This document shows, in pieces, positions 1-12,700 of a stretch of 50,716 nucleotides of DNA. This stretch comes from a virus, in IMG/VR virus record IMGVR_UViG_3300043775_003628, positions 1 to 50,716 of that record; one strand, 5' to 3'. Under the pieces are notes generated by a model that was not told where the DNA came from, did not search any database, and worked only from the letters and a program-made list of their open reading frames with translations. Every line of letters begins with the position of its first letter. Position 1 is the first letter of the stretch. The translations under genes were made by a program, and so were the position numbers.

Positions 1-2
1 AT

Positions 3-221
3 ATAATAGGAATTACTTCTGGTTCATTGAATATAAGAAATGGTAATATAAATGTGACTGGTTCGGTTAATATTGATAATGCTATTAAATTAAAACCGGT
101 AACAAACTTCCCAACTGGAGAAGCTGGAATGTTAGTAGCATCAGCATCGTATGGTAAAACAAATTTATATATGTATGATGGTTCTGATTGGAAATGGTTA
201 GTGACAGGTTCAATCGCATAA
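3..221 (+). CDS. C-terminal end of a truncated fibre-like virion protein
   Basis: The reading frame is open to the left edge of the window, so this is the 3' end of a longer gene and not a small gene beginning at the TTG at 27. The visible 72 or so residues begin with a GSL-type beta repeat (ITSGSLNI, NVTGSVNI) like those that open the giant fibre genes further right, followed by a short domain with FPTGEAGML and YMYDGSDWKWL. That ending resembles the short beta tip found at the end of many phage fibre or head-decoration proteins. The stop is TAA, and a 77-nt gap follows that carries a TATTTATA motif. The role as a fibre or decoration protein is inferred from the repeats; the length and N-terminus cannot be seen. 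Confidence 0.6.
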   Translation: MIGITSGSLNIRNGNINVTGSVNIDNAIKLKPVTNFPTGEAGMLVASASYGKTNLYMYDGSDWKWLVTGSIA

Positions 222-264
222 TTTTACATAATCCCTTTCTAAACACTATTCTTTTGATTCTTAA

Positions 265-272
265 TATTTATA
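265..272 (+). promoter_or_regulatory. TATTTATA motif, candidate late promoter
   Basis: The octamer ends 26 nt before the ATG at 299. It is the first of a set of identical motifs in the intergenic gaps of this window. It is read here as the -10 element of a phage late promoter; no -35 element is evident. Confidence 0.4.
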
Positions 273-298
273 GGTAACGATAAAATAAGTACTTATAA

Positions 299-1465
299 AT
301 GGCACTAGAAACATTAATATATCCTGGTTCATCTTCATTCTTTCCAGGTCAGACTCCTTTTGGAATATACGATGATGATTATGAGTTCCAAGAAGAAGCT
401 CCAAAGGTGGCACTTTGGTGTGCTAGACGATTGGGGTATCCTATTCAAAACATAGAATTGATAGATGAGAATTTCTATGCTTGCTTTGAAGAATCGGTAT
501 CCGAATATGGAGCGCAAGTAAACCAGTTTAACATTCGTAATAATTTAGATTCTCTTAAAGGAAAAGCAAAAACAACAAATCTTACAAGTAAATTAGTACA
601 AGGTTCAAATTTACCCAATTTGATAGCAATTTCCGATGCGTATGGTACATTGGCAGGAGTTGGTGGAAATACTGACATTAAGAAAGGATTTATAGAACTA
701 AAATCAGGCCAGCAAGAATATAATCTAGATACATTATGGTCAGCTGTTGAAGAAGGCGGAAAGCGTATAGAAATAGTTAAAGTATTCCAAGAACCAACAC
801 CGGCAATTAATAGATTCTTTGACCCGTACTCGGTTTCTGGACAAGGTACTTTAAACTTAATTGATGAATTTGGATTTGGGTCATTTTCACCAGCTGCGCA
901 ATTTGTATTGATGCCACTTTACGAAGACCTTCTTAGAATACAGGCTATTGAATTTAATGACCAATTCAGAAAATCGGCATTTACTTTTAATATTGTAAAT
1001 GGTAAAATACGAGTATTCCCAATGCCAACATCTCAAAATGTAAATCTTTATGGAAAGTTATATTTTGATTATTATGTAAAGGATGAATTTACTGAAAATT
1101 CTACAACTGTAACACCAAATGTAATTTCTGATTATTCGGATATACCTTACAACTTTATGGAATATGGTGGAATTAATGATGTGGGTAAACAATGGATTAG
1201 GAAATATACATTAGCATTAGTAAAAGAATTATTAGGTGCTATTAGAGAAAAATATTCAAGTATTCCAATACCTGGTTCTGAAATTAGTTTGGATGGTGCT
1301 GCGTTAAGAAGTGAGGCACAAACTGAAAAGGAGGCTTTAATGACTCAGTTAAGAGAAACATTAGAAGAACTTAGTAGAAAAGTACAATTTGATAATAGAA
1401 ATACGGAGGCTAATCAACATCAAGAAATGTTAAGAAAAGTACCTTTGGCAATTTATGTAGGATAA
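299..1465 (+). CDS. Probable neck protein (gp13-like)
   Basis: A 388-aa protein that heads the neck cluster. Residues about 30-75 are helical and contain the pattern ARRLGYPIQNIEL followed by an acidic helix (ENFYACFEESVSEYG). I associate this pattern with the N-terminal part of neck or head-tail connector proteins of T4-like phages. The C-terminal part ends in a charged helix rich in Glu and Arg. T4 gp13 is shorter, about 309 residues. Synteny supports the call: the next two genes resemble gp14 and gp15, and the T4 order is 13-14-15. The start ATG has no strong Shine-Dalgarno but lies 26 nt after the TATTTATA motif. The alternative is an unrelated connector protein; the assignment rests on weak similarity and position. 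Confidence 0.45.
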   Translation: MALETLIYPGSSSFFPGQTPFGIYDDDYEFQEEAPKVALWCARRLGYPIQNIELIDENFYACFEESVSEYGAQVNQFNIRNNLDSLKGKAKTTNLTSKLVQGSNLPNLIAISDAYGTLAGVGGNTDIKKGFIELKSGQQEYNLDTLWSAVEEGGKRIEIVKVFQEPTPAINRFFDPYSVSGQGTLNLIDEFGFGSFSPAAQFVLMPLYEDLLRIQAIEFNDQFRKSAFTFNIVNGKIRVFPMPTSQNVNLYGKLYFDYYVKDEFTENSTTVTPNVISDYSDIPYNFMEYGGINDVGKQWIRKYTLALVKELLGAIREKYSSIPIPGSEISLDGAALRSEAQTEKEALMTQLRETLEELSRKVQFDNRNTEANQHQEMLRKVPLAIYVG

Positions 1466-1466
1466 T

Positions 1467-1922
1467 ATGGCTAGATTTGCATTAAGTAGAGATATAAAAT
1501 TCTTTGAAAGTATATCCAGAGAATTAGTAGATGTAGTAATCGAAACTGCTGTGGTACTATATAAACTTGTCATAGAGGATAGTAAAACAAATCTATACGG
1601 AGAATCTTTAAATAAAACATATTATCAGGGGGTAGAAACAACTGCGGTAATTGAAAGAGAACAATCTACAAGTGATTATGAAGGATTTGGTGCGGATAAA
1701 AATCAAAGTGTAGAATTTCGTTTTAATCGTTTTACATTGGAAGATACTGGATTCTATCCAGAAGTAGGAGATATTATATTTCACAATGAGGGATATTTTG
1801 AAATTGATAATGTAAGAGAAGACCAATTAGTAGGTGGCCAAGTTGATAATAAGTTTTCAATTATATGTTCTACATTTATGACTAGAAGAAGTACAATACA
1901 AACTGAAATGAGAGTAGTATAA
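1467..1922 (+). CDS. Probable neck protein (gp14-like)
   Basis: A 151-aa protein starting one base after the preceding stop. The middle contains NLYGESLNKTYYQG, then a beta segment with YPEVGDIIFHNEGYFEI. T4 gp14 has the equivalent order: a 'GEDLKNKF' segment followed by 'EGDLIYFPMDNSLFEI'. In T4, gp13 and gp14 form the neck that seals the filled head and docks the tail. This protein is shorter than T4 gp14 (256 residues) and would correspond to its core without the C-terminal tail. Its place between a gp13-like and a gp15-like gene supports the call. The stop and the next ATG overlap as TAATG. Confidence is moderate because the similarity was judged by eye. Confidence 0.5.
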   Translation: MARFALSRDIKFFESISRELVDVVIETAVVLYKLVIEDSKTNLYGESLNKTYYQGVETTAVIEREQSTSDYEGFGADKNQSVEFRFNRFTLEDTGFYPEVGDIIFHNEGYFEIDNVREDQLVGGQVDNKFSIICSTFMTRRSTIQTEMRVV

Positions 1923-2980
1923 TGGACAAGAAAGAAACAAATAGAGCCAACCAAGTTTCAGTAGAGAAACAATATATTAAAGGTGTAAAACTTATTGATA
2001 TAGATACAACTATTGCAGATTATATGTCTTCTGTTATTATTCCTGATGTGGAAGAAAATGGAAATATAATAAAAGTTCCATTGATATATGGGAATGCTGA
2101 AAGATGGAATGGTGCTAGAAAAGAAGGATATTTGCGAGATACGAGGGGTAGAATACAAATACCTTTAATAATGTTCAAACGAAATTCAATTGAAAGAAAT
2201 GACCTTATGGCAAACTTTCAAGAAGTAAATATGATAGCAACATATCAGAAATACTCAAAGAAAAACCGATATGAAAGATTTAGTTTACAAAATGGAGTTG
2301 CTCCAACTAGAGATTTATATAGTATAAATGTTCCCGATTATGTAACACTTACTTATGAAGTAATGATTTGGACATCGTTTACGGAACACATGAATACGAT
2401 TGTAGAAGCATTTCAATATGCAACTGATAGATATTGGGGAAAAGAAGATGGGTATAAATTTAAAGTAAAAATAGATTCGTTTGATACACAACAAGAAGTT
2501 GGACAGGGTTCTGAAAGAATTATACGAACTACATTTACTATGGTTGCAAATGCTTATTTATTACCTGAAAGATATAACGCAAAGCCTAATATTAAAAAAG
2601 GAAAATCATTAAAAAGAGTTGTATTTGGGGTAGAAACCGATTTGACTGGTAATTTATTTATAAATCCAAACTTGTATAATGAATATGCGCAAGTAATAGA
2701 TTTTGTGGCAGTAAGAGGCTCTCAAATGGCAACATTTATAAACTCATCAACTGTCAAATTAACTAATGTTATAAAACCAGTTTTACCATCTGAATTATTT
2801 GGAATATATGATACTGTAAATTGGTTTAGAATTTATATAAATGGTGATTTCATTTCACCATCATCATATACATATTCATATAATGGTGTTAATAACGAAA
2901 TAATATTTGTATTTACTTTGCCATTCCCATTAGATGAGAACGATGAAGTAGCGATAACTGGTAAATTTCAGGAACTATGA
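1922..2980 (+). CDS. Tail sheath stabiliser / tail terminator (gp15-like)
   Basis: A 352-aa protein. Residues about 40-230 follow the T4 gp15 pattern: a KVPLIYGNAERW strand (compare VPITYASKEHF), a RIQIPLIMF strand, a YQKYSKK segment, then PDYVTLTYEVMIWTSF with a following helix, and finally a TTFTMVANAYLLPE strand (compare gp15 LTFEVNGWMYPP). gp15 forms the hexameric ring that caps the tail and holds the last sheath ring. The protein is about 80 residues longer than T4 gp15. The extra C-terminus (about residues 290-352) is a small beta domain with a YINGDFISPSSY strand and a closing ITGKF. The same module closes the next two genes. The stop overlaps the next start (ATGA). Confidence 0.65.
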   Translation: MDKKETNRANQVSVEKQYIKGVKLIDIDTTIADYMSSVIIPDVEENGNIIKVPLIYGNAERWNGARKEGYLRDTRGRIQIPLIMFKRNSIERNDLMANFQEVNMIATYQKYSKKNRYERFSLQNGVAPTRDLYSINVPDYVTLTYEVMIWTSFTEHMNTIVEAFQYATDRYWGKEDGYKFKVKIDSFDTQQEVGQGSERIIRTTFTMVANAYLLPERYNAKPNIKKGKSLKRVVFGVETDLTGNLFINPNLYNEYAQVIDFVAVRGSQMATFINSSTVKLTNVIKPVLPSELFGIYDTVNWFRIYINGDFISPSSYTYSYNGVNNEIIFVFTLPFPLDENDEVAITGKFQEL

Positions 2981-3336
2981 ATGTAAGACTTCTAAAAAAT
3001 ATAATGAAAGAGGTAAATGAGCCAAATGAATTTGAATTATTTCAAGACCCAACATTTCATCCATTTTATTGGATTTATAAAATTGAAAATGTGAGGGTTA
3101 AAACTTTATATTCAAAACTAGAAAGTTTAAGAAAACCCTCTGCAAGATTCGATGTTTTTATAAATGGATTATTTATATCTGAAAATGATTATGTGTTTGA
3201 AATGATAGGAAACACTTTTTATATAAAATTTTTAAAAAATAGATTTCCTGCGTTTGACCGTTTTGGAAATGAATATGATTTGGAAGAATCCGATGAAGTA
3301 AAAATAAAAGGAGATGTGGAAAAATTCATAGTATGA
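2977..3336 (+). CDS. Small virion-associated protein with shared C-terminal beta module
   Basis: A 119-aa protein of no recognised family. The N-terminal half is charged and partly helical (MKEVNEPNEFELFQ, then FYWIYKIENV). The C-terminal 60 residues read DVFINGLFISENDYVFE, a hydrophobic strand, an acidic loop, and DEVKIKGDVEKF. This closely parallels the end of the gp15-like protein upstream and the end of the next gene. The gene is translationally coupled on both sides by ATGA overlaps, so it is probably made together with the tail-completion proteins. A role as an accessory neck, collar or fibre-attachment subunit is inference from position only. Confidence 0.55.
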   Translation: MNVRLLKNIMKEVNEPNEFELFQDPTFHPFYWIYKIENVRVKTLYSKLESLRKPSARFDVFINGLFISENDYVFEMIGNTFYIKFLKNRFPAFDRFGNEYDLEESDEVKIKGDVEKFIV

Positions 3337-3716
3337 GAAGACAAGTACCAAATATAACATTAGATACAACTCAAAAGTTAAGAGATAGAGCTGCTTTTAA
3401 AGATTTTGTATTAAGGGTTAATACCGATACATTTACATACGCATATAATCCTGATACGATAACCGTAGAAAACCAAATTTATTTTACTTTAACTTTGGTA
3501 AATAAACGATTTATTTTTGATATTTTGGAGGTTGATGATGTTACCGATTACATTGATGTATATTTATTTGGAGTAAAACAACCGCAAGACCGATATAACG
3601 CATCGGTTAGTGAAAATAATATTATTGTTACATTTGTTGCCAATATTACTAGGCTACCAAACGAAGTAAGTGCAACTGATTTTGAAATAAAAGGAAAAAT
3701 AGCAGAAATAGTATAA
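3333..3716 (+). CDS. Small virion-associated protein, second copy of the shared module
   Basis: A 127-aa protein of no recognised family. A charged N-terminus (MRRQVPN, KLRDRAAFKDF) leads into beta strands. The last 60 residues repeat the module of the two preceding genes: a DVYLFGVKQPQDRYNAS strand pair, NNIIVTFVANITRLP, and the closing FEIKGKIAEIV. The start overlaps the previous stop as ATGA and its own stop overlaps the ATG of the giant gene as TAATG. This tight coupling to the 4183-aa gene suggests it could link the neck to that fibre or whisker protein; this is inference. Confidence 0.55.
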   Translation: MRRQVPNITLDTTQKLRDRAAFKDFVLRVNTDTFTYAYNPDTITVENQIYFTLTLVNKRFIFDILEVDDVTDYIDVYLFGVKQPQDRYNASVSENNIIVTFVANITRLPNEVSATDFEIKGKIAEIV

Positions 3717-6700
3717 TGGCAAGATTAATACCTCGTAAACAAATTGAAGAACAACAGAATATAACAGGTTCTCTAATTATTAGAGAAAACCTCTTTTTAG
3801 GCAATGATGCGGTTATTTCTGGTTCATTATTTGTTTCTAAAAGCTTTTTTTTAGGTAATGATACCGGTTCTAAAAATGAAATTACTGGATCTGTATTTGT
3901 AACTGGTTCGTTTACCGTTGATGGATTATTTCAATTAGGTTCACAAACCCTATTTTCAGGAACCGCTTCATTTGCATCGGAATCAGTAGATACTCAGAGA
4001 TACGCTGGTATCCTTGCAAAAGATTTTGGTGCTAACTTACCTACACTGTATGTATCTTCAACTGATGGAGATGATACCAACGATGGTAGAACTATTCAGT
4101 ATCCACTTCGTACAATTAAGAGAGCGGCACAATTAGCATCTCCAGGATATGATGGTAGATATGGATTTGATACCGGTTCGGTTTCAAATGGATATGTAAT
4201 CAAAGTACAGGCAGGAACTTACTTAGAAGATAATCCTGTGATACTTCCATCCAACACAACCATTTGGGGTGCGGGATTGCGTATTACCAAAATTAATGCT
4301 AAAAACCCATCGGAAGACCTATTTCACGTAAACTCTGGATGTTATATTGCAGAGGTAACTATGGGAGGTTTAAGATTATTTCCAGACCAAATAAATCCTG
4401 AAAAAGGATTTGCGGTAGCGTTTCAACCTGGAGCATTTATTACAACTTCACCATACACTCAGAACTGTTCGCAGATTTCAAACCAAGAGAATTCATTCAC
4501 CGAACTTTACGAAGAAATTCCACCAGGAGGTGGAGGTCTTTATGTTAATGGTGATGTGATACATCCCGATTCACCATTAGCTTCAATGGTATTAGACGCC
4601 TATACTCAAATTTCTCCAAATGGTGTAGGGTGTTTGGTAAATGGTAGAGGATTTATTCAGTTGGTATCTTTCTTTACTAACTTCTCTTATTATGCTATTA
4701 GAGTAAACAATGGTGGACATGCTACACTAAACAACTCAAACATTTCGTTTGGTTTATATGGTATGTATGCATCTGGTTCTCGTTTTATTTCTGGTAGTGG
4801 TGGTAATATTGATGCAAGAAACAAAGTAAGACAGAGTTGGAGTGTGGTAGTTGATGTTCTTAATAGAGGATTAGATGCACTTCCTGAAATTACAACTTTA
4901 AATACAGCGGAGGGCATCCGTGCAACATCACTTTTACAATATCCACAATTATATCTTTCTGGTAGTGAAATAGCTAATACTCCAACTACAAAAAATATTG
5001 AAGAAGTAGCATCTGATTTTAAATTGGTTTCTACTATTGTTGAAAATGGTACGTCAAACTTTCCAACCTTATTAGCAAGAAGTTCTAATAAAGGATATGG
5101 ATTTGAATCCCCATATAATATTTTGGGAGCAGAACAAATTACATCATCGTTGGCATCTGCATCATTAGAAACGTTAAATGAAATTAGTAAATCGTTTGGT
5201 GCTATTTTAAGTATATTCTCGAATGGTACAGGTTCTTTTGATTTTAAATCAAATACATCGTCATCTATCAAAGTATCATCTGTAACACCGGTATTGCCAA
5301 GCATATCTATATCAAATCAAATAACTGGTAGTGTAAGTTCATCGTTTGAAACTGTTATTTCTATTATATCAAATGGTTTAACGGCAACTCCAAGAGTAAC
5401 ATCATCTAATGAAGCAGCTGTAAAAGTTTCTAATTTAGACCAATTCACAACCGGAGTATCCGCATCATTGCAAACAACTAATAAGGTAAGCTCAAGCTTC
5501 AGTATAATTTATAATATTTTAGACAAAGGAACTGGAAGTGTAATTTTACCTATACCAACTAATCATATTAAAAACTACACTATAACTAATAATGGTAGTT
5601 CTTCATATAATTGGGAGGGTGTTGGCTCTAACCCAACAATAACACTTTATAGAGGTGAAACATATAAATTTTATGTAAGTGCATCAAGTGTATTGGGTGG
5701 TATAAATTATCCATTCTTTATTAGAACACAACCATTAAGTGGTATTAGTGAACAATTTGATTATGATAAAGGTGTAATAAATAACGGAGATGCGGTAGGT
5801 AATATAACATTTACTGTACCATACGATGCACCTAATGAACTATATTATGTTGCACAAAATACTAATAATATGGCTGGTAAGTTTCATATTATTAATAATT
5901 CGGCAACACCATTTGATTTAATAGCAAATACTTTAACATATCCTCAAACGATAAGTGGTAGTAATGAATCAACGGATAATATTGATTTATTAAATGCATA
6001 CGAACTTTTAATAGGAAACAAATCATTTATTGAAGAAGAAACAATTCAATTTGTATCATCTTCTTGGAGTGATTTTGATTATGTAGAATCCACTTGCCGC
6101 AGAGATATCGGATTCTTAATAGATGCGGTAGCTAATGACCTTATCTATGGTGGTAATAACAATAGTATTACTGCTGGTAGATTTTATTATGAATATCCAT
6201 CAACTGCAACAACAACACAAAAAGACCCAACCAAAACGGCAGTAAAATATACAGCTGGTATGGTTCAAAAATTATTAAGAGGTGTAACTTTTGTAGAACC
6301 TAATAATGAAAGAGATGCGGTAGCAACATCTATTAGAGAAAATAGAGAATTTATACAAAATGAAACTATAACTTTCCTTTCATCTTCTTGGAGTAACTTC
6401 TATTATAATGAAGCTAAATGTAAAAGAGATGTAGGATATATTTTAGATGCAGTAGCAACTGATGCTTTGTATGGTGGAAATGAAAGAGCGGTGCAAGCCG
6501 GACAATTCTATTACCTATACCCATCATTGGCAATAGTTGAAGGAGATGGTGATGGACTAGGACAGTTAGGGCAAACTTTAGATGGTATCCGATTTGCAGC
6601 AGGCAATACTGTTAATATTGTAAGAGGCATTGCACATCAAACCGCATCGTTAGAAATTAGAGAATCATATAGATTATTAAGAGAAAATAAAAGATTAATT

Positions 6701-9700
6701 CAGAATGAAACAATTGAATTTATCAATGTTGCATTTCCGCAATTAAAATACAATACTGAAACTTGTAGAAGGGATGTTGGATATATCATAGATGCAATAT
6801 CAACCGATTTATTATATGGTGGTATTGAGAGAAGTGTAACTGCTGGTAGATATTATTATGAATATCCATCTCAAGCTACAAAAAGCCAAAAAAGAGAAAC
6901 ATCCGGCGGTATAAGATATTCTAAAATTATTTCTGACTTTATTGTTCAAAATATTATATTAGAAACACCTCGTATTATTACTAATGATGAAAAATTAATT
7001 AAAGTAGTAAGTGGTAGTAACAATATAACATCATCTTTTAGTGGTACTATAAACGAACAAAATTCTATTAGTAGTTCTTTTGCTATTATTGAAGGAATTA
7101 TAAAAAGAGGAACTGCGGCAATACCATCTATTTTAGCACAAAATAGTGATTTGAATTGGGGAATCGGTATTCCATTAAATGTTAGTGGACAAACGCAAAT
7201 AACAAACTCATTTGTATCTTCGGATGAAGTTGAGAAGTTAGGAAGTGGTTTTGATGTAGTAACATCCATACTTCAAAATAATGGAGTTGAACCTGTATTG
7301 ACATCATCTTTACAATCACAAATAAAAGTAACCGATAATACACAAATAACTGGTTCGGTTTCTAATCCTTATGCACTTACATCATCAATATCTGCATCAT
7401 TCGGATACGTTGTTGAAATTATAAGTGGTGGATTATCTAAGATTGACCCAATAATATCAAATGTAAATGGTTTAATAAAGGTAACTCCAACTACACAATG
7501 GGCAAGTGGTATTGTTGGTACTAACTCACAAACATCAAGTATAAGTTCTTCATTCGGAAGTATTATAAATGTAATTGTAAGTGGTACAGCCGCACTTCCT
7601 ACGTTGGTACAAAATACTAATGCAAATAGAAAGGTAACTTCAACACCACAATTTATATCAGCATCTTATAGTGGTAGTTTGGAAGATATAACATTTGTAT
7701 CTCAATCTATTTCTAAAGTAACACAAATAGTTGAAACAGGAAATGTAGACCTATTTGGAAAAACAAATTATTCAGCAACTATTGCTACTAAAGTTGGAGT
7801 GTATGAAATATTAAAACAAAATATTCCATTCATCCAAAACGAAACTATTGCATACCTAAGTTCTTCTTGGGCTGGATTCCAATATGATGAAGTTAAGTGT
7901 AAGAGAGATATTGGTTTAATTATTAGTGGAGCAGCTGAAGACCTTTTATTTGGTGCTAATTCTGCATCTATTGTAAATGGACAATTCTATTATGAATATC
8001 CATCACAGGCAACTATTGCAAACGATGGTGATACTGGTGGTCAATTAAATCAAACTTTGGATGGTATTAACTATGCAAGTAGATTGGCACAAAAAGTAAT
8101 TCAGAATGTGGTATTTGGTTTACCATCAACTGAAGTATCCGCATCAAACGCTTTATTATTTAATAACAAAGAGTTTATACAAAATGAAACTATTGCATAC
8201 CTAAGTTCTTCTTGGGGTGGGTTTGATTATAACGAAACAACTTGTAAGAGAGATGTTGGTTATATTATAGATGCGGTAAGAACTGATTTGGTTTATGGTG
8301 GAAATGAAAGAAGTAGACAAGCTGGTTTATATTATTTCTTATACCCATCACAAGCAACTGGTTCACAATTATTACAAACAACTGATGGTGTTAAATACGC
8401 TAGTAACTTATCACAAAAAATAGTTAGTGGTTCTATATTCCAATCTGCTGATTCTGATAAATTGGAGACAAGTAGATTAATGAGAGTGAACAAAGGACTT
8501 ATTGCTGATGAAGTTGTTGCCTATGTATCATCTTCTTGGAGTGGTGTTTATTATAACGAATCTAAGTGTAAGAGAGATGTAGGATTTATTATAGATGCGG
8601 TAAGAACTGACTTAGTTTATGGTGGTAACGAAAGAACATCTATTGCAGGTGAATTCTATTACCGATTCCCATCATCAGCAACTGTTGGTGGAGTACCTTC
8701 GGCAACTGCTCAATTAGACCCAACAACTACTGGTATAGAATATGCTAGCCGTTTAGGACAAAATATTATACAAAATAAAATATTAACTAAACCGGCTTCC
8801 GATGTACTGGAAACCGCTACATTGGTTAGAAATAATAGAACATTCTTACAACAAAATGTAATACAATTTATTTCTCAAAACTATCCTAACTTAGATTACT
8901 TAGTAGATAAGTGTTTTAGAGATGTTGGATTTATCGTAGATGGTGTTGTAACCGATTTAGTTTATGGTGGAAACGAAAGAAGTATAAACTCTGGTAGATT
9001 CTACTTTAAATTTGTAAGTAAAGCTATCGATGAGCAATTGGTAGAAACAATAGCTGGTATTAAGTTTGCAAAAGATTTAGCAAAATTAACTGCGATTGGT
9101 GGAAAGGCCATTGAAGACGGGTATGATAACGTTGCTAAAATTATAGCAAGTGGTAGTTCGGTTGCCCCAACAATAGTATCAAATACTGAAAACGGAATAA
9201 GAAAAACATTTGAAACACAATTTACATCAAGTCAAAATGTAACAACATCTGATAAATTATTGGTATCATCATCATTTGCTAATGTAATTAATATAATTTC
9301 AAATGGTACAGGTTCCATACCAACTATTACAAAGAGTTCTAACAGAGGTGTATTAGTGACGAGTGGTTCACAAATAACATCATCTATTACGTCATTTGTA
9401 GATGATATTAATAAAGTTGAAAGTGGATTTAATATTGTAACAAATATTGTTGAAAATGGATTGAGTGTATTACCTACATTAGTTAAAAATACTCAAAATA
9501 ACATTAAGAGAACTGATACAATCCAATTTGCATCAACGGCATCTATATCTGAAAATATTATTACAAGTTCTAATAGTGCATTTGATAATGTAATATTAAT
9601 TGTAAACGAAGGAACTGATTCAACTCCATCATTGGTTAAGAATACTGCTAATTTAGTTAAGATATCGAATACAAATCAATATATCGGAACTGCAGCTGTA

Positions 9701-12700
9701 TCAGCATCGAGAGTAAATGGAATCACTGGTAGTTTTGATACTATTATAAGAATATTAGAAAATGGATTAGGTGTTGTGCCTGCTGTTGTAAATAACAATA
9801 ATGCTAACATAAGAGTTACAAGTACACCAAACTATGTATCATCATCTTATAATGGTACATCAATTCAATCTGGATTCGTATCGGCATCTATTTCTATTGT
9901 AACTGATATAATTGCGAATGGAATTGGAAGTTTACCAACGATGAGTTTATATACATCATCATTCTCATCATCTGCTATATTAGATGCATACAACATATTA
10001 AAAGCACATATACCATTTATTCAGAATGAAACAATTGCATACCTAAGTTCTTCTTGGAGTACGGCATCGTATGATGAAGATAAGTGTAGAAGGGATATTG
10101 GTTTAATTATTAGTGGCGCGGCTGAAGACCTTATTTGGAACTCAAATTCTGCATCTATTGTAAATGGTAAGTTCTACTATGAGTACCCATCACAAGCACA
10201 AGGTGCACAGTTAAATCAAACTTTAGATGGTGTGTTCTACGCAAGCCGTTTAGCACAAAAAGTAATACTAAATACCGCATTTAATTTACCAACATCACAA
10301 TCTAATTTGGCGTATGACTTATTGGTAGAAAATAAAGAACTTATTCAGAATGAAACGATAGCATATATTTCTTCATCTTGGAGTACACATCAATATAATG
10401 AAGTTACTTGTAAGAGAGATGTAGGATATATTATAGATGCAGTAGCAACTGATATTAAGTGGGGTGGTAACGAAAGAACTATTAAAGCTGGTGAATTCTA
10501 TTACCTATATCCATCTGAAGCAACTGGTTCTCAATTAGAAGAAACTGTAACAGGTATAACTTATGCAAAAAATCTATCTGATAGAATTTTAAGAAGATTA
10601 CTATTACAAAATGTTTCTCAAAATAAATTACAGGCTAAAGAGTTAATATTCAACAACAAAGGATTTATACAAAACGAAGTTATTGAGTATGTATCGGCTA
10701 GTTGGAATGGTTTCTTATATAACGAAGAAACTTGTAAGAGAGATGTAGGATTCATTTTAGATGCAGTTATTACTGATGTGGTATATGGTGGTAATGAAAG
10801 AAGCCTTGAAGCTGGTAGATATTATTACTTATATCCATCTGAAGCAACAACAACTCAATTAGGACCAACATTAAGTGGAATTAGACACGCAAAAGGAATG
10901 GTTGAACAAGTATTAAAAGGTTCAACATTTGTTACAGCATCTAATTCAGCGCAAAATGTTTATAACCTATTATTAGATAATAAACAACTTATACAAAACG
11001 AAACAATAGCGTTTGTAAGTTCTTCTTGGAGTTTCTTCAATTACAACGAAGCAAGTTGTAGTAGAGATACCGGCTACATTGTAGATGCGGTAGCAACTGA
11101 TATTCTTTATGGTGGAAACGAAAGAGTAAGAGAAGCAGGTGAGTACTATTACTTATATCCTTCGTTAGCAACTGTTGATGGAGATGGTGATTCAGCTGGA
11201 CAATTGGGACAAACTTTAGATGGTATTAACTACGCTAAAGGTATTTCTACAAAGATTGCAGCAAATCAATTATTACAAACCGCAAGTATTTCGGAATTAA
11301 CTGCTTGGACATTATTAAGACAAAACAAACCATTAATTCAAAAAGAAACTATTGCATATCTAAGTTCTTCTTGGACAGGTGTAGACGGATTCTATTACAA
11401 TGAGGCTAGTTGTTCAAGAGATGTGGCATATATCATAGATAATGTAGCAACTGATATTTTATATGGTGGAAACGAAAGAAGTTCTAAAGCAGGAGAATAT
11501 TACTTCCTGTATCCATCTAAGGCAACTGTTGGTGGAGTACCATCGGTTAATGCACAATTAGAGCAGACAGTTCAAGGTATTAGATTTGCGGCAGGTAATG
11601 TACAAAACGTAATATCAAATAAAGTATTAACGCAACCAACTGAATTTGTATCATCTTCTGTGACTCTATTAACAAATAATAGAACATTCATTCAGAACGA
11701 AACAATTCAATACATAGATGCATTCTTCCCTAGTTTAGTTTACAATAGAGAGAAGTGTAGAAGGGATGTTGGATACATTGTTGATAACATAGCAACTGAT
11801 TTATGGTATGGTGGCAATGAAAGAAGTATTATCGCTGGAGATTACTATTATAGATACCCATCATTAGCAACTAAGCAAGAGCAAGTTAGAGAAACTGTGG
11901 CTGGTGTTGAGTACGCTAAAGCAGTATCTAAACAAATCGTACAAAATGTATTATTACAATCACCAACGTTAGGGTTAAATACTGATGCTAATATTAAAGT
12001 TGGAAATGTAGCACAAATTACTTCATCTATATCAGCTACTAATACGGAAGTATCAAACGTTAGTTCATCGTTTGCAACTGTAACTAAAATCATTGAAGGT
12101 GGTTTAACTTCATTACCAAACGTTGTATCTAATAACGAAGGTAGAATAAAAGTAACAAACGCACAACAATTTACATCTTCGATATCGGCAAGTTCGGTTG
12201 AAGTTGGTATTGTAACCGCATCATTTGGATTGATTAGAGATATTATCTATTGGGGTTCTGCATCTCTACCTGATTCATTGGCAAATAATTTCCAATATGG
12301 ATTTAATAATAGTGTACCAACATTATTGCGTATTTCTTCATTCACTCAAACATTAGGAAGTGGTGAATATAATGTACAAACTTCAAGCGTAAGTTCTTCA
12401 TTTGGTAATGTAATTAATGTTATCAACAACGGAACTGCATCATTGCAAACATTAAACGCAAACACATCAGCAAGTGTTAATATAAATGGAAATACTCCGT
12501 TTAAATCAACAACCTCTGGTTCTGAATATCAAAAGACTAGAATCGGAAACTTGTTTGGGTTGGTTATGAACATTGTTGAAAATGGTAGAGGTTCTATACC
12601 TACATTATTATCAAATACTTCAGCATCAATTAAAGTAACACAAACTCCACAAATTATAAGTGGTAGTGGTGCAGATAGATTGCAAGCAAGATTGATATCA

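Noticed and set aside
27-221. A stand-alone 64-aa gene starting at TTG 27
   Set aside because: The frame is open upstream to the window edge and the sequence is mid-repeat, so it is the tail of a larger gene.
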